64,000 nucleotides of DNA from Bacteroidales bacterium (GTDB taxonomy: Bacteria; Bacteroidota; Bacteroidia; Bacteroidales; F082): NCBI GenBank assembly GCA_017394865.1, contig JAFPWT010000011.1:141303-205302 (forward strand), written 5' to 3'. Shown here piece by piece: positions 24,589 to 32,720 of the stretch; within the stretch, counting starts at the first letter, position 1; every line of letters begins with the position of its first letter. The position numbers were made by a program, and so were the translations under genes. The notes below the pieces were generated by a model. It ran no database searches and was not told the origin of the DNA. It saw nothing but the letters and a program-made list of their open reading frames with translations.

Positions 24589-24974
24589 TTGATGGTGGCT
24601 TTTAGCCGATAGAGGAGGTCTCCGCCGATGATGCCGTCGATGGCGGGAAGTCCCAGTTTTTGGTAGGTTTCGTGGATGTTTTCAAGGTCGAGGGCGACGG
24701 CTTCGTAGTCTTTGATTTCGATGTCGCCGAATACCAATGAGTTGATGATGAAGGTGGAGGCGTCAAGGTCGCTGCTGCCTACGCCGGCGGTGATGCCGGG
24801 TTTCTTCTCAAATTGTGGGTTCTCGACGAAGCGGCTGATGACGGTGGGGTCGAACACGGAGCGTGAGGCACCGGTGTCGATAATGAAGTTGGCTTCCATG
24901 CCGTTGATCTTTCCTTTGATCATGACATGGAAGCCGTCTCCTTCGATATCCAAAAGACGAAAGGGAATCTGCAT
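24528..24974 (-). CDS. Retropepsin-like (clan AA) aspartic protease
   Basis: 148 residues, no signal peptide. The motif FIIDTGASRSVFD holds the catalytic D-T-G-A, and IDGIIGGDLL matches the hydrophobic-Gly motif near the end of one-domain retropepsin-like proteases, which act as dimers. The start (ATG at 24974) overlaps the stop of the upstream LOG-family gene (TGATG), giving coupling. Its 3' end overlaps the FG-GAP gene by 61 bp on the other strand. The substrate is unknown. Confidence 0.75.
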   Translation of the reverse strand: MQIPFRLLDIEGDGFHVMIKGKINGMEANFIIDTGASRSVFDPTVISRFVENPQFEKKPGITAGVGSSDLDASTFIINSLVFGDIEIKDYEAVALDLENIHETYQKLGLPAIDGIIGGDLLYRLKATINYRLRKIRFTKPRSSSTTNK

Positions 24975-25696
24975 CAGAGTTCCAGGTTGGGTTTCACGCT
25001 GAAGCGGTGGTAGAAGTCCTCGATCACCTTGACGGCTTCGTCGGCGGTGTCGACCACATGGAAGATGTCGAAGTCCTCTTCGTTGATCATCCTCTCGGGG
25101 AGCATGGTGTTGCGGAACCAGTCGATGAGGCCTTGCCAGTAGTCTTTTCCGACGAGCACGACGGGGAAGTCGCATAGTTTCTCGGTCTGGATGAGGGTGA
25201 GGGCTTCCGACATCTCGTCGAGGGTGCCAAAGCCGCCAGGCATGGCGATATAGCCTTGGGCGTAGCGCATGAAGATGTTCTTGCGGACGAAGAAGTAGTT
25301 GAAGCGGATGTTCTTGTCGAAGTCCACGTAGTCGTTGCATTTGCCTTCGAAGGGCAGCAGGATCTCGAGTCCGACGCTGGTTCCGCCTGCTTCTTGAGCG
25401 CCTTTGTTGCCAGCTTCCATGATGCCGGGGCCGCCGCCAGTGATCACGCCGAAGCCCAGTCGGGTGATGCCGCGGGCGATATCCTCGGCCATCTGGTAGT
25501 ATTTGTCACCCGGTTTGGTGCGTGCAGAGCCGAAGATGGCCACACACGGTCCTATTTTTGACATCTTCTCCATTCCGTCGACAAATTCGGCCATGATCTT
25601 GAAGACCGACCATGAGTCGTGGGTTTTAATGTCGTTCCACGATTTGGGTTGGAAGCTCTGACGGATGATTTTTTCTTCTCTTTCTGTGATTGGCAT
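24974..25696 (-). CDS. LOG-family (TIGR00730) nucleotide-binding Rossmann protein
   Basis: 240 residues from the ATG at 25696. The family motif PGGFGTLDEMSE (PGGxGTxxE) is present, together with VAIFGSARTKPGDKYY and VITGGGPGIMEAGNKGA. LOG proteins cleave nucleoside 5'-monophosphates to a free base and ribose phosphate; relatives activate cytokinins, and many are annotated as 'lysine decarboxylase' in error. A longer start at 25753 is rejected because it runs into the divergent tRNA-Gly. It is coupled to the protease gene downstream. Confidence 0.88.
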   Translation of the reverse strand: MPITEREEKIIRQSFQPKSWNDIKTHDSWSVFKIMAEFVDGMEKMSKIGPCVAIFGSARTKPGDKYYQMAEDIARGITRLGFGVITGGGPGIMEAGNKGAQEAGGTSVGLEILLPFEGKCNDYVDFDKNIRFNYFFVRKNIFMRYAQGYIAMPGGFGTLDEMSEALTLIQTEKLCDFPVVLVGKDYWQGLIDWFRNTMLPERMINEEDFDIFHVVDTADEAVKVIEDFYHRFSVKPNLEL

Positions 25697-25708
25697 AGAT
25701 ATTTTCTG

Positions 25709-25716
25709 TATTTTTG
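25709..25716 (+). promoter_or_regulatory. -7 box TATTTTTG for tRNA-Gly
   Basis: It is followed by GCAATC and lies 10 nt before the tRNA 5' end. Confidence 0.6.
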
Positions 25717-25726
25717 CAATCGAATT

Positions 25727-25799
25727 GCGAATGTAGCTCAGTTGGTAGAGCATCAGCTTCCCAAGCTGAGGGTCGCGGGTTCGAACCCCGTTATTCGCT
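25727..25799 (+). tRNA. tRNA-Gly (anticodon CCC)
   Basis: 73 nt. The acceptor GCGAATG pairs with TATTCGC, the anticodon stem TCAGC/GCTGA encloses TTCCCAA (anticodon CCC, codon GGG), and the T arm has GGTTCGAACCC. CCA is not encoded. Confidence 0.95.
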
Positions 25800-25803
25800 C
25801 AAG

Positions 25804-25833
25804 AATGGGGTTGCGCCATCGCGCAACCCCATT
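25804..25833. terminator. Bidirectional terminator between tRNA-Gly and the SPFH gene
   Basis: AATGGGGTTGCGC pairs perfectly with GCGCAACCCCATT around CATC. It stands between two convergent genes and can serve both. Confidence 0.75.
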
Positions 25834-25837
25834 TCTA

Positions 25838-27133
25838 TTATGCTACGGGTGTGCCGCACTCAGGGCAGAACTTGCCGGTCACTTCGGTGCCGCATTTCGG
25901 GCATTTCTTTGGACCGTTGTCGGCCGGGATGGGTGTGCCGCATTCAGGGCAGAACTTACCGGTGGTCTCGGTGCCGCACTTCGGGCATCTCTTGGCTGCC
26001 TTGGGGGCTGGGGCCGGTGTGCCGCAGTTGGGGCAGAACTTGCCGGTGATGGGCGTGCCGCATTTCGGGCAGGGGACGCCTTGCTGTTGTGGGGCCTGCT
26101 GCGGAGCGCCTTGGTTGTAAGGATCGTAGTTGGTCTGAGGAGCCTGTCCTTGGTTGTTCCAGGCGTTCTGCATCACGCCGCCGGTCATGCCGCCGGTGCC
26201 AGCGTTCATCATGCCAAGACCCATGAAAGCACCTCCAGCGCCTCCGGGGTTGTTGGCTGCATCGCCCATGACATCGATGATCTTGCCTTGCTGCATCATC
26301 GAGTTGGAGCTGAATTCGTAACGGTCGATCTTGGCCTGGCTGGCTTCGTCGAGCGAGACGGACTCCACGGTGAAGCTCACCAGCTTGATACCGCGGGCGC
26401 GGATGGGCTCGTCGAACACCTTCTCGTCCATCACCTGTTTGATCTCATCGGTGTTGCTGGGCAACTCGAGCACGGGCACGCGGTGTTTGCTGTTGCCCAT
26501 CTCGTTCAGCACGTTCTGGAAGGCGGCGATCACCTCGCTACGCATCTGCTCGGTGATGTCGGTCTTCTTGATGACGTTGCCGGTACCGGCGTGGATGCGC
26601 ATGAATATGGCCATGTCGTCGATACGGAAGGTGTATTTACCATAGCAACGGACGTTGACGCCCATCGGACTCAGCGAGCCTGTCATCTGGTTGGGGATGG
26701 CGTGCGACCAGTCCTGGAAGGGGATCGGCGTGGCTGTCCCGAACTTGTTGTCCAGGATCTCCTTGATGTTAAAGAAGAAGATGGCCTGTTCCTTGGCGGG
26801 GGTGCCGCCATAGGTGAAACGCTGCCACATTTCCTTGAACACGGGTCCGAACTGACCTCCGAAGAAGGAGGGTGAGCTCGACTCGTCGAAGGTGTAGACG
26901 CCTTCTTCAGCGGAGGCATCGAGCACGGAGCCGCTGTCGTAGATCACGACAGCCTGGCCGGGAGCTACGATGATACGGCTGCCTTTGGAGATCTGCCCTG
27001 TCTTGGTGGTCTGTTTCACCATCAAGGTGTTCATGTCCATGTTGTCGCATTTGATAAGATCTAACCACTGGTCTTTCAGGGTTCCGCCGATGGCACCGCC
27101 AGCTGCGCCCAGAATCTGTTTAATAAGTCCCAT
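25838..27133 (-). CDS. SPFH-domain protein with three C-terminal zinc-ribbon pairs
   Basis: 431 residues, no signal peptide. Residues about 30-300 form a band-7/SPFH domain of the YdjI (COG4260) type: GSRIIVAPGQAVVIYDSG and RGIKLVSFTVESVSLDEASQAKIDR. A Gly/Met/Asn/Gln-rich linker follows, then three near-identical zinc ribbons, each two CPxCG knuckles (CPKCGTPITGKFCPNCG and two related copies). In Bacillus, YdjI helps recruit PspA to membranes together with zinc-ribbon membrane partners. A Tim44-like zinc-ribbon membrane protein is encoded 34 bp upstream in the same orientation, so the two probably work together. Confidence 0.82.
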   Translation of the reverse strand: MGLIKQILGAAGGAIGGTLKDQWLDLIKCDNMDMNTLMVKQTTKTGQISKGSRIIVAPGQAVVIYDSGSVLDASAEEGVYTFDESSSPSFFGGQFGPVFKEMWQRFTYGGTPAKEQAIFFFNIKEILDNKFGTATPIPFQDWSHAIPNQMTGSLSPMGVNVRCYGKYTFRIDDMAIFMRIHAGTGNVIKKTDITEQMRSEVIAAFQNVLNEMGNSKHRVPVLELPSNTDEIKQVMDEKVFDEPIRARGIKLVSFTVESVSLDEASQAKIDRYEFSSNSMMQQGKIIDVMGDAANNPGGAGGAFMGLGMMNAGTGGMTGGVMQNAWNNQGQAPQTNYDPYNQGAPQQAPQQQGVPCPKCGTPITGKFCPNCGTPAPAPKAAKRCPKCGTETTGKFCPECGTPIPADNGPKKCPKCGTEVTGKFCPECGTPVA

Positions 27134-27167
27134 AGTAATACTTTTTTAGTTATTTAATTGTTGTTGT

Positions 27168-28067
27168 TTAGTTTCTAGAGTGGATATCGGTCAAGACCCA
27201 GTCGTGTTCGCCGTTGGTGACTACGCTGCCGCAGTAGGGGCACTGTCCTGAAGAGGTGATCTCGGTGGGTGCGCCGCAGTTGGGGCAGTTGGTGACGGCG
27301 TTGCCTCTTTGGCCTGGGTTGGTCTTTACGCCAGCCTTGCGGTTGAAGACCATCTCATAGTGCATGTACCAGTCGCGGTTCGGATCGCTCTCGAGCACTT
27401 TCTTGGTGGCGTCGTCGATGACGTAGTCGCGCATCACGGCGTTGAGCCATACGGTGAGCACCTCTTTGTCGCCGTCTTGCTGGAAGCTATGCAGCGAGCA
27501 GTGTTGGATGGCAATCTTCTCAACCACGTTGGTCTTGCCCAGGCGGATGTATTCGTCGAGTTGCTGTTTATGCTGGTTGAAGAGTGCTTCGCTCTCGAAG
27601 GGACGGATAGGCTTCCAGTCCTTGGCGGTCCAAGCGGCCTGGATGGTCATGAACACCTCACGGGCAAAGCCGATGAACTTGTCGGACGAGAAAGCCGGGT
27701 CGATGGCCTGAAGCTGTGCGGCCACCATGGCGCTATTGTCGAAGGTGCTTTCAGAGCGGACTTGCTGCTGCACCCGTTGGTTGATGACGTTGGCGTTTTC
27801 GCCGTTCTTTTTCTTCTTGCTCTTGATAATGAAATACACGATGCATACTGGGATGACGATGATCAGCAGCCATGGGTGCTCAAAGCAGATGTGGATGAGC
27901 CATAACAGGGCGCCCAGGTCGAAGTCGCCGTCACCGCCACCGCCGTCGGAGCTGTAGCGGTTGTTGTTACCTACGTCGCCGAAAGCAAAGGTGCATGCGA
28001 GCAGGCCTCCCACCAATAGGATCAGTGGCAGGTACTGTTTCGCTTTTTTCAAGAAGTTTCTCTTCAT
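27168..28067 (-). CDS. Membrane protein with Tim44-like domain and C-terminal zinc ribbon
   Basis: 299 residues. Two hydrophobic segments (about 12-30 and 62-82) flank a Gly/Asp-rich loop. Residues about 120-245 resemble the Tim44/MBA1 fold (SSDKFIGFAREVFMTIQAAWTAKDWKPIRPFESEALF). The C-terminus has one zinc ribbon (CPNCGAP ... CPYCGS). The Tim44 fold binds membranes or partner proteins. It is the first gene of a two-gene unit with the SPFH protein. An anchoring role for the SPFH protein is inference from the analogous Bacillus arrangement. Confidence 0.75.
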   Translation of the reverse strand: MKRNFLKKAKQYLPLILLVGGLLACTFAFGDVGNNNRYSSDGGGGDGDFDLGALLWLIHICFEHPWLLIIVIPVCIVYFIIKSKKKKNGENANVINQRVQQQVRSESTFDNSAMVAAQLQAIDPAFSSDKFIGFAREVFMTIQAAWTAKDWKPIRPFESEALFNQHKQQLDEYIRLGKTNVVEKIAIQHCSLHSFQQDGDKEVLTVWLNAVMRDYVIDDATKKVLESDPNRDWYMHYEMVFNRKAGVKTNPGQRGNAVTNCPNCGAPTEITSSGQCPYCGSVVTNGEHDWVLTDIHSRN

Positions 28068-28086
28068 AAATGCAAAATTTTGAAAG

Positions 28087-28094
28087 CAAAGATA
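28087..28094 (-). promoter_or_regulatory. -7 box TATCTTTG for the Tim44-like/SPFH operon
   Basis: It lies 19 nt upstream of the ATG at 28067 and is followed by GCTTTC. Confidence 0.6.
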
Positions 28095-28135
28095 ATAATA
28101 AATCTCAAAAAGTATACCGATTTGAAAAAAATACT

Positions 28136-28143
28136 TATCTTTG
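28136..28143 (+). promoter_or_regulatory. -7 box TATCTTTG for tRNA-Val
   Basis: It lies 10 nt before the tRNA 5' end. Confidence 0.6.
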
Positions 28144-28153
28144 CCGCCTCAAA

Positions 28154-28228
28154 GGGAGCTTAGCTCAGTTGGTTCAGAGCATCGCCCTTACAAGGCGGGG
28201 GTCGTTGGTTCGAGTCCAACAGTTCCCA
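28154..28228 (+). tRNA. tRNA-Val (anticodon TAC)
   Basis: 75 nt. GGGAGCT pairs with AGTTCCC, the anticodon stem TCGCC/GGCGG encloses CTTACAA (anticodon TAC), and the T arm carries GGTTCGAGTCC. CCA is not encoded. Confidence 0.95.
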
Positions 28229-28238
28229 CAAGACATTG

Positions 28239-28302
28239 AAAAAGCCAATTCCGTATGTGGTCCCTATAAAAGGGTACTTGCTTGATACGGTTGGCTTTTT
28301 TT
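28239..28302. terminator. Terminator between tRNA-Val and the convergent cupin gene
   Basis: AAAAAGCCAA and CCGTAT on the left pair with ATACGG and TTGGCTTTTT on the right, with a 28-base loop and T-runs at both ends, so it can act in both directions. Confidence 0.7.
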
Positions 28303-28756
28303 ATGTTAACCTCTCAATCAGTTCGGTATATTGAGGATATCTCCGTGATAGTTCGTTTTTGTCGGCAAGCTCAAAGTTCTCGAAAGTGAAAGCTGGAGCC
28401 ACAGCGCACCCCACCAAACAAAAGCCGTTTTTAGAAGGAATCTCAGCTGCAAACCACTCTTCGGGCTGAATCACCACCTGCATCTCTCCGTCGGGCGATA
28501 GATTGTGAACGGCTAGCTTTCCATTTGCATCGATAACATAAAGGTTGAGGGGTTCGCCGGCATGATAGTACCAAATCTCGATAACGCCATGCAAGCGATG
28601 GAATGCTGATTTGTCGTTGGCGGTCAGCATGTAGTAAATGGTCGAAACATCCTTCTTTCCTGAGGCATCGTTGCCGTAGAGTTGACGATAATAGCCACCT
28701 TCGGGATGGGGCTCAAGTCCAAGTTTATCGATGTAGTGTTGGGCTGTTGTATTCAT
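28301..28756 (-). CDS. DUF985-family cupin
   Basis: 151 residues, no signal peptide. The start PHPEGGYYRQLYGND and the FHRLHGVIEIWYYHAGEPLNLYVI core are characteristic of the DUF985 cupin family, a small double-stranded beta-helix fold with a likely metal site (His/Glu residues of the HRLHGVIEIWYYH segment). The substrate is not established. The ATG at 28756 follows its promoter by 25 nt; an earlier start at 28822 lies upstream of that promoter. Confidence 0.85.
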   Translation of the reverse strand: MNTTAQHYIDKLGLEPHPEGGYYRQLYGNDASGKKDVSTIYYMLTANDKSAFHRLHGVIEIWYYHAGEPLNLYVIDANGKLAVHNLSPDGEMQVVIQPEEWFAAEIPSKNGFCLVGCAVAPAFTFENFELADKNELSRRYPQYTELIERLT

Positions 28757-28781
28757 GTCTGAATGAGATGTGATGCTGTGG

Positions 28782-28789
28782 CAAAGATA
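28782..28789 (-). promoter_or_regulatory. -7 box TATCTTTG for the cupin gene
   Basis: It is followed by CCACAG. It is divergent from the box at 28802-28809 with 12 bp between them. Confidence 0.6.
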
Positions 28790-28801
28790 ATCAAATTTTT
28801 G

Positions 28802-28809
28802 TATCTTTA
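28802..28809 (+). promoter_or_regulatory. -7 box variant TATCTTTA for the rhodanese-MBL gene
   Basis: It differs from consensus at the last base and lies 12 nt before the ATG at 28822, or 21 nt before that at 28831. The same variant occurs at 39899-39906. Confidence 0.45.
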
Positions 28810-28821
28810 CCGCCTCAAACA

Positions 28822-29889
28822 ATGAACAATATGAAGAAAATAATCATCAGCCTATTAGCACTCTTGGGATTGGCTGCATGTTCCCAGCAAACCTATGACA
28901 ATGCCGACCCTAACGTTTTCGCCACACGACTGACAGAACCCGATGTCGTATTGCTCGATGTAAGGACTGCCGACGAGTATAATGAAGGTCATATTGCCAA
29001 CGCCCTCAATATCGATGTCAAGGAGGAAGGCTTCATGGAGAAAGTGAAATCAACCATACCTGCCGATAAAACAGTTGCCGTGTATTGCAGGAGTGGAAAA
29101 CGCTCTGCCAACGCTGCTGGGATGCTTGTTCAAGAAGGCTATAAGGTCGTGAATCTCGTGGGTGGTATTATGGCATGGAAAGAAGCCGGGATGCCAATAG
29201 AGACCGCCTATGCCACATACGAGATTGATAGCTTCACCACGAAAAACGGGAAGACCGTCCAGATTCATGCTCTGGTACATTCATCGATGCGCATAGAATA
29301 TGACGGCAAGGAGATTCAGATTGACCCGGTGACGAAATTGGGCGAGAAAACCATAGACTACGCTTCCATGCCTAAGGCTGACATTATTCTCGTTACCCAT
29401 GAGCATTTTGACCATCTTGATACCACGGCTATCAGAACCCTCTCCGGCGACAACACACAGCTTATCACAAACCAATCATGCGCTGATATCCTCGGTTATG
29501 GCACGGTGATGGCTAACGGCGATGTGCTTCAGTTGGCAGATGACTTTACCGTTGAAGCCGTTCCCGCATACAACACCACCGAGGGACATCAACAGTTCCA
29601 TCCGAAAGGAAGAGATAACGGTTTCATCCTTACCCTCGATGGTCTGAGAATCTACATCGCCGCCGACACCGAAGACATCCCCGAAATGGCTGGGTTGAAA
29701 GACATCGACATCGCTTTTCTCCCGTGCAACCAGCCATATACCATGACCACCGATCAGCTTATCAACGCGGCACGAATGGTTAAGCCGAAAGTGCTGTTCC
29801 CATATCACTACAGCCAAACGGATGTAAGTGGCATTCCATCACAACTGGAAGCTGATGGGATTGAAGTGAGAATCAGACACTACGAATAA
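28822..29889 (+). CDS. Lipoprotein with rhodanese domain fused to a metallo-beta-lactamase-fold hydrolase
   Basis: 355 residues, or 352 from the ATG at 28831, which gives the better signal peptide (MKKIIISLLALLGLAAC). Residues about 30-125 are a rhodanese domain with active-site Cys in YCRSGKRS and the DVRTADEYNEGHI motif. Residues about 145-355 are an UlaG-like MBL fold with THEHFDHLD metal ligands, an AADTE segment and FPYHYS near the end. Rhodanese-MBL combinations act in sulfur metabolism as persulfide dioxygenases, but there the MBL domain comes first and is of another subtype, so that function cannot be transferred. Envelope location is inferred from the signal. Confidence 0.82.
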   Translation: MNNMKKIIISLLALLGLAACSQQTYDNADPNVFATRLTEPDVVLLDVRTADEYNEGHIANALNIDVKEEGFMEKVKSTIPADKTVAVYCRSGKRSANAAGMLVQEGYKVVNLVGGIMAWKEAGMPIETAYATYEIDSFTTKNGKTVQIHALVHSSMRIEYDGKEIQIDPVTKLGEKTIDYASMPKADIILVTHEHFDHLDTTAIRTLSGDNTQLITNQSCADILGYGTVMANGDVLQLADDFTVEAVPAYNTTEGHQQFHPKGRDNGFILTLDGLRIYIAADTEDIPEMAGLKDIDIAFLPCNQPYTMTTDQLINAARMVKPKVLFPYHYSQTDVSGIPSQLEADGIEVRIRHYE

Positions 29890-29922
29890 ACCCAAGTCTA
29901 CTAATTAAAAATCAACTGAGAA

Positions 29923-30762
29923 ATGAAACTGAGAAAACAAACATTGTTAATGACAGCCGTTCTAATCCTAGCAATGGCGTCATGCGTCAATAATTCAAAT
30001 GAAAAACCCAGCGAGGCGAAAGATACACCCGTTGTTGAGAAGCCCTCGATACAAGAGCAAGCCCCTGTGGTCGGGCCACTTACCGCTTATTATGCAACAG
30101 AGGACTTTAATGCTGGCTATTTTGAATACAAGAAAGGACAATTAATCTGCGACTCAAACGACCCAATTAACAGGATTGTGGAAAATGATGCCGATAACTA
30201 TAAATATGAAGGTGATGACACGGGTGAATACTACTCGTGGCTGCTCCCTAAGTCAAAAGTGGAGAAGAAGACCTTTACGATGAACCAACTCACTCCTCAG
30301 AATGTTGGCAATAAAGCGGTTTTTGTGTCGAGTGATGGCTGCACAGCAAAGATTTTTTGGTCAAATATCAATGGACATCAATACTATAACTATGATGGGA
30401 GTGAGGAGAACTGGCGCGAAACAGAGCGTTTGTCCGAGTGTTACGTCTTAAGTGTTGAACTGATCAGTGCCTGGAGTGGAGAAAAATATCTGTTTGAAGA
30501 ACAACTGGAAGAAAAACAGGGCTTTATTAAATTATTTGCGGAGGATCCTTATGGCAGAGATCACGGTTTGGTAGGCTTTGTTGTAGAAAAATGGCTTAAT
30601 AAGGAAGGATGGGGTTACGCGAAAACAGCCTATGACGAAAGCGGAAAATTACTTGTTGACCAATGGGAGTGCGCCGATATTCCAGAATATATCTCCATTG
30701 CCTATATTGCTGATTTGGATGCTCTTTATATTGAAGGAGATTTATATTTGCGTAAGCTATAA
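29923..30762 (+). CDS. Lipoprotein of unknown function
   Basis: 279 residues. The lipoprotein signal peptide ends LAMASC, followed by a Ser/Glu/Lys/Pro-rich linker (about 22-50) and a mixed alpha/beta domain rich in Tyr, Trp and acidic residues (GYFEYKKGQLICD, GYAKTAYDESGKLLVDQWECADIPEYISIAYIADLDALYIEGDLYLRKL). I do not recognise the family. It starts 33 bp after the rhodanese-MBL gene and may share its transcript. A strong terminator follows at once. Confidence 0.7.
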   Translation: MKLRKQTLLMTAVLILAMASCVNNSNEKPSEAKDTPVVEKPSIQEQAPVVGPLTAYYATEDFNAGYFEYKKGQLICDSNDPINRIVENDADNYKYEGDDTGEYYSWLLPKSKVEKKTFTMNQLTPQNVGNKAVFVSSDGCTAKIFWSNINGHQYYNYDGSEENWRETERLSECYVLSVELISAWSGEKYLFEEQLEEKQGFIKLFAEDPYGRDHGLVGFVVEKWLNKEGWGYAKTAYDESGKLLVDQWECADIPEYISIAYIADLDALYIEGDLYLRKL

Positions 30763-30768
30763 AAAAAC

Positions 30769-30797
30769 GTAGAGACGCCATTTTATGGCGTCTCTAC
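30769..30797. terminator. Terminator; second copy of the GTAGAGACG palindrome
   Basis: GTAGAGACGCCA pairs perfectly over 12 bp with TGGCGTCTCTAC around TTTTA. An A-run before it and the short T-rich sequence after it let it serve both this lipoprotein and the convergent T9SS gene. It shares its outer arm with 8353-8380. Confidence 0.75.
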
Positions 30798-30819
30798 ATG
30801 TTCTTATCGGGAATCGAAA

Positions 30820-32709
30820 TCAATCCACCATCTTCTTCTGAGTGACGAGCCTGCCGTCTCTGGTCAGGCCTTGGACGATGTAAACACCTTTGCTCAATTC
30901 TTCGAGGTCGGCATTCCGGATCATCTGGCCGCTCAAAGTGTAGATCTTTGTGACGGTGACGATCTCCTCGTCCGTGTTCTCGGGTACTCCGGTCACGGTG
31001 ATGAAAACGTAGTTGTCGCCTGTCTCGGTGAGGGCGTAGTCTGACTCGCAGTCGTCGTAGACGGCAGTGAGTTTGTAGATGTAATCTCCAGCACCAAGTT
31101 CTTCGATGTAGGAAGTGTATTCAGGGTCAATTTCGATGACATCTTTGAAGCCTTCGCGATAGAGGTTGTAGTGGAGCGGGGTGGTCTCAGGGGCAGTCCA
31201 ATATAGTTCTACTCCGTACCAATGGCATTGACTGTCAAAAGAATAAAACCCATAAAAGTCAGTGGGTGGATCGCATGGCACGGGAGGGGTAGGAGGCGTG
31301 ATGTCGCCCATGGTGCCATCCCAGCCGATGTTTTGACCGTAGAGGCCGCCAGAGCCTCCAGTGACAGAACCAGTTGCATTGACCCATGCGATGACGTTTT
31401 GACCTTCGCGGAAACCTGTCGTGTTCTCGCACATGTATCGGGGATAGCTGGTGGAGCTCATGGTGGTGGCCCAGGTCTGGTTTGCTTTGTCATCCATACC
31501 TACGGCTTTTACGATTTCGTTGTTACCGTCGCCTTCGCCGAAGATAACGCAGAATCCGCCACCGTATTCAAAGGCATCGACCAGGACGTTGGAGTAGTGG
31601 TTTCCGCCGAGGTATTCGGCTGCCAGGCGGCCTTCGCCCCACAGCCTGTCGCCGATGGTGTTGAAGCGGTTGACGTAGACTCTTGACTCGGATTGCGAAT
31701 AGGAATCGGTTTGTTGGTAGGCAATGATGAGGTCGTGCGTCACGGGATCGAGGGTGGCGTAGGCATCCAGATAGAGGTTATCAGGATCGATGGAGTGCAC
31801 GGGAATACCGTTGGGATCGTTGATGGTGTTGGCTCCGAACTGGTCGAAGTGGAAGACGTAGGTGTTGTGGGTGCCTCCCGTACCACCAGCATGCCATATG
31901 TAGACGTAGCCGCCGCCGAAACCGTCGGGTACTACATGATGGATGTAACTTCCAGGAATGATCACGGGCGCCATGAGCTGGATGTCATCGGAAATCTGCG
32001 TACCGTCTTTACTGTAGCCCACTACGCGGACGTCTTTCTCATAAAAATAACTAGTGGCCCACTGCTCTTTTTCGTAGACGACGAAAACGTTTCCGTTGGG
32101 TGCCGGCACCATTAGTCCAAATGTGCACATTTTCCCATCTGAATCGCTGATGGTGATGGTGGGATTGGTGGTGCCGTTGGCTTCGATATAGCAAAGATAG
32201 GTATTGGTTAGGTCGGTTGCCATCGCCCATACGCCGCCGTCTTCGCCGGCAAGGAGCTCGGTGCGTGATCCACCCATGCCACCGAAGAGCGTGATGCCAG
32301 CATTGCCCCAGGCGAAGGTGCCGTCGGCGTTAATCTTTACGGCTATGCTTTGTCCGTTTTCATTGGAGAAACAGCTTACCACTGCGTTGTCGGTTGTTAC
32401 GGCCATGGCAAAGCCTTGCGACCATGATGCCATGGTGTGCTGAGCGCAAGGCGTCAGGCCGTCGGCTGACCACTGTGGAACGCCCTCGGAGTTGAGACGC
32501 TGTACCTTCATACCCCATCCGCCTGAGCTGACGAACTGTGACCATTGTACGTAAATGTCGCCCGACACTGGGTCGGTGCCGAGGTAGACCTCACACGCAT
32601 CGGCCGAGGTGTTGGCGAGGAAGGTGTTGCTGGCAGCGTTGTTAACCCACTGGGCTTGAAGCGCTGTAAAAGCAATCAAGGTTGTGAAGAGTAAAAATAA
32701 TCTTTTCAT
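30820..32709 (-). CDS. T9SS type A protein, downstream member of a tandem pair
   Basis: 629 residues. The signal peptide is MKRLFLLFTTLIAFTALQAQ. The body (about 25-480) is a series of beta-strand repeats with Trp-rich turns (GDIYVQWSQ, GVPQWSADG, GGVWAMATD, GGYVYIWHAGG, HDLIIAYQQTDS), suggesting a beta-propeller. A fibronectin-III-like segment (LYWTAPETTPLHYNLYREG) precedes the sorting domain (VTKIYTLSGQMIRNADLEELSKGVYIVQG). It is a paralogue of the gene 11 bp upstream and has no promoter of its own, so the two form one transcript. Ligand unknown. Confidence 0.83.
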   Translation of the reverse strand: MKRLFLLFTTLIAFTALQAQWVNNAASNTFLANTSADACEVYLGTDPVSGDIYVQWSQFVSSGGWGMKVQRLNSEGVPQWSADGLTPCAQHTMASWSQGFAMAVTTDNAVVSCFSNENGQSIAVKINADGTFAWGNAGITLFGGMGGSRTELLAGEDGGVWAMATDLTNTYLCYIEANGTTNPTITISDSDGKMCTFGLMVPAPNGNVFVVYEKEQWATSYFYEKDVRVVGYSKDGTQISDDIQLMAPVIIPGSYIHHVVPDGFGGGYVYIWHAGGTGGTHNTYVFHFDQFGANTINDPNGIPVHSIDPDNLYLDAYATLDPVTHDLIIAYQQTDSYSQSESRVYVNRFNTIGDRLWGEGRLAAEYLGGNHYSNVLVDAFEYGGGFCVIFGEGDGNNEIVKAVGMDDKANQTWATTMSSTSYPRYMCENTTGFREGQNVIAWVNATGSVTGGSGGLYGQNIGWDGTMGDITPPTPPVPCDPPTDFYGFYSFDSQCHWYGVELYWTAPETTPLHYNLYREGFKDVIEIDPEYTSYIEELGAGDYIYKLTAVYDDCESDYALTETGDNYVFITVTGVPENTDEEIVTVTKIYTLSGQMIRNADLEELSKGVYIVQGLTRDGRLVTQKKMVD

Positions 32710-32720
32710 GGTTACTGTAT

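Noticed and set aside
24975-25340. An N-terminal extension of the retropepsin-like protein, rich in Arg and His.
   Set aside because: It overlaps the LOG-family gene in another frame and has composition typical of a shadow frame. The TGATG junction at 24974 gives a natural start.
25838-26875. A long plus-strand frame opposite the SPFH gene.
   Set aside because: It repeats because of the zinc-ribbon repeats on the other strand, starts upstream of tRNA-Gly and has no features of a real protein.
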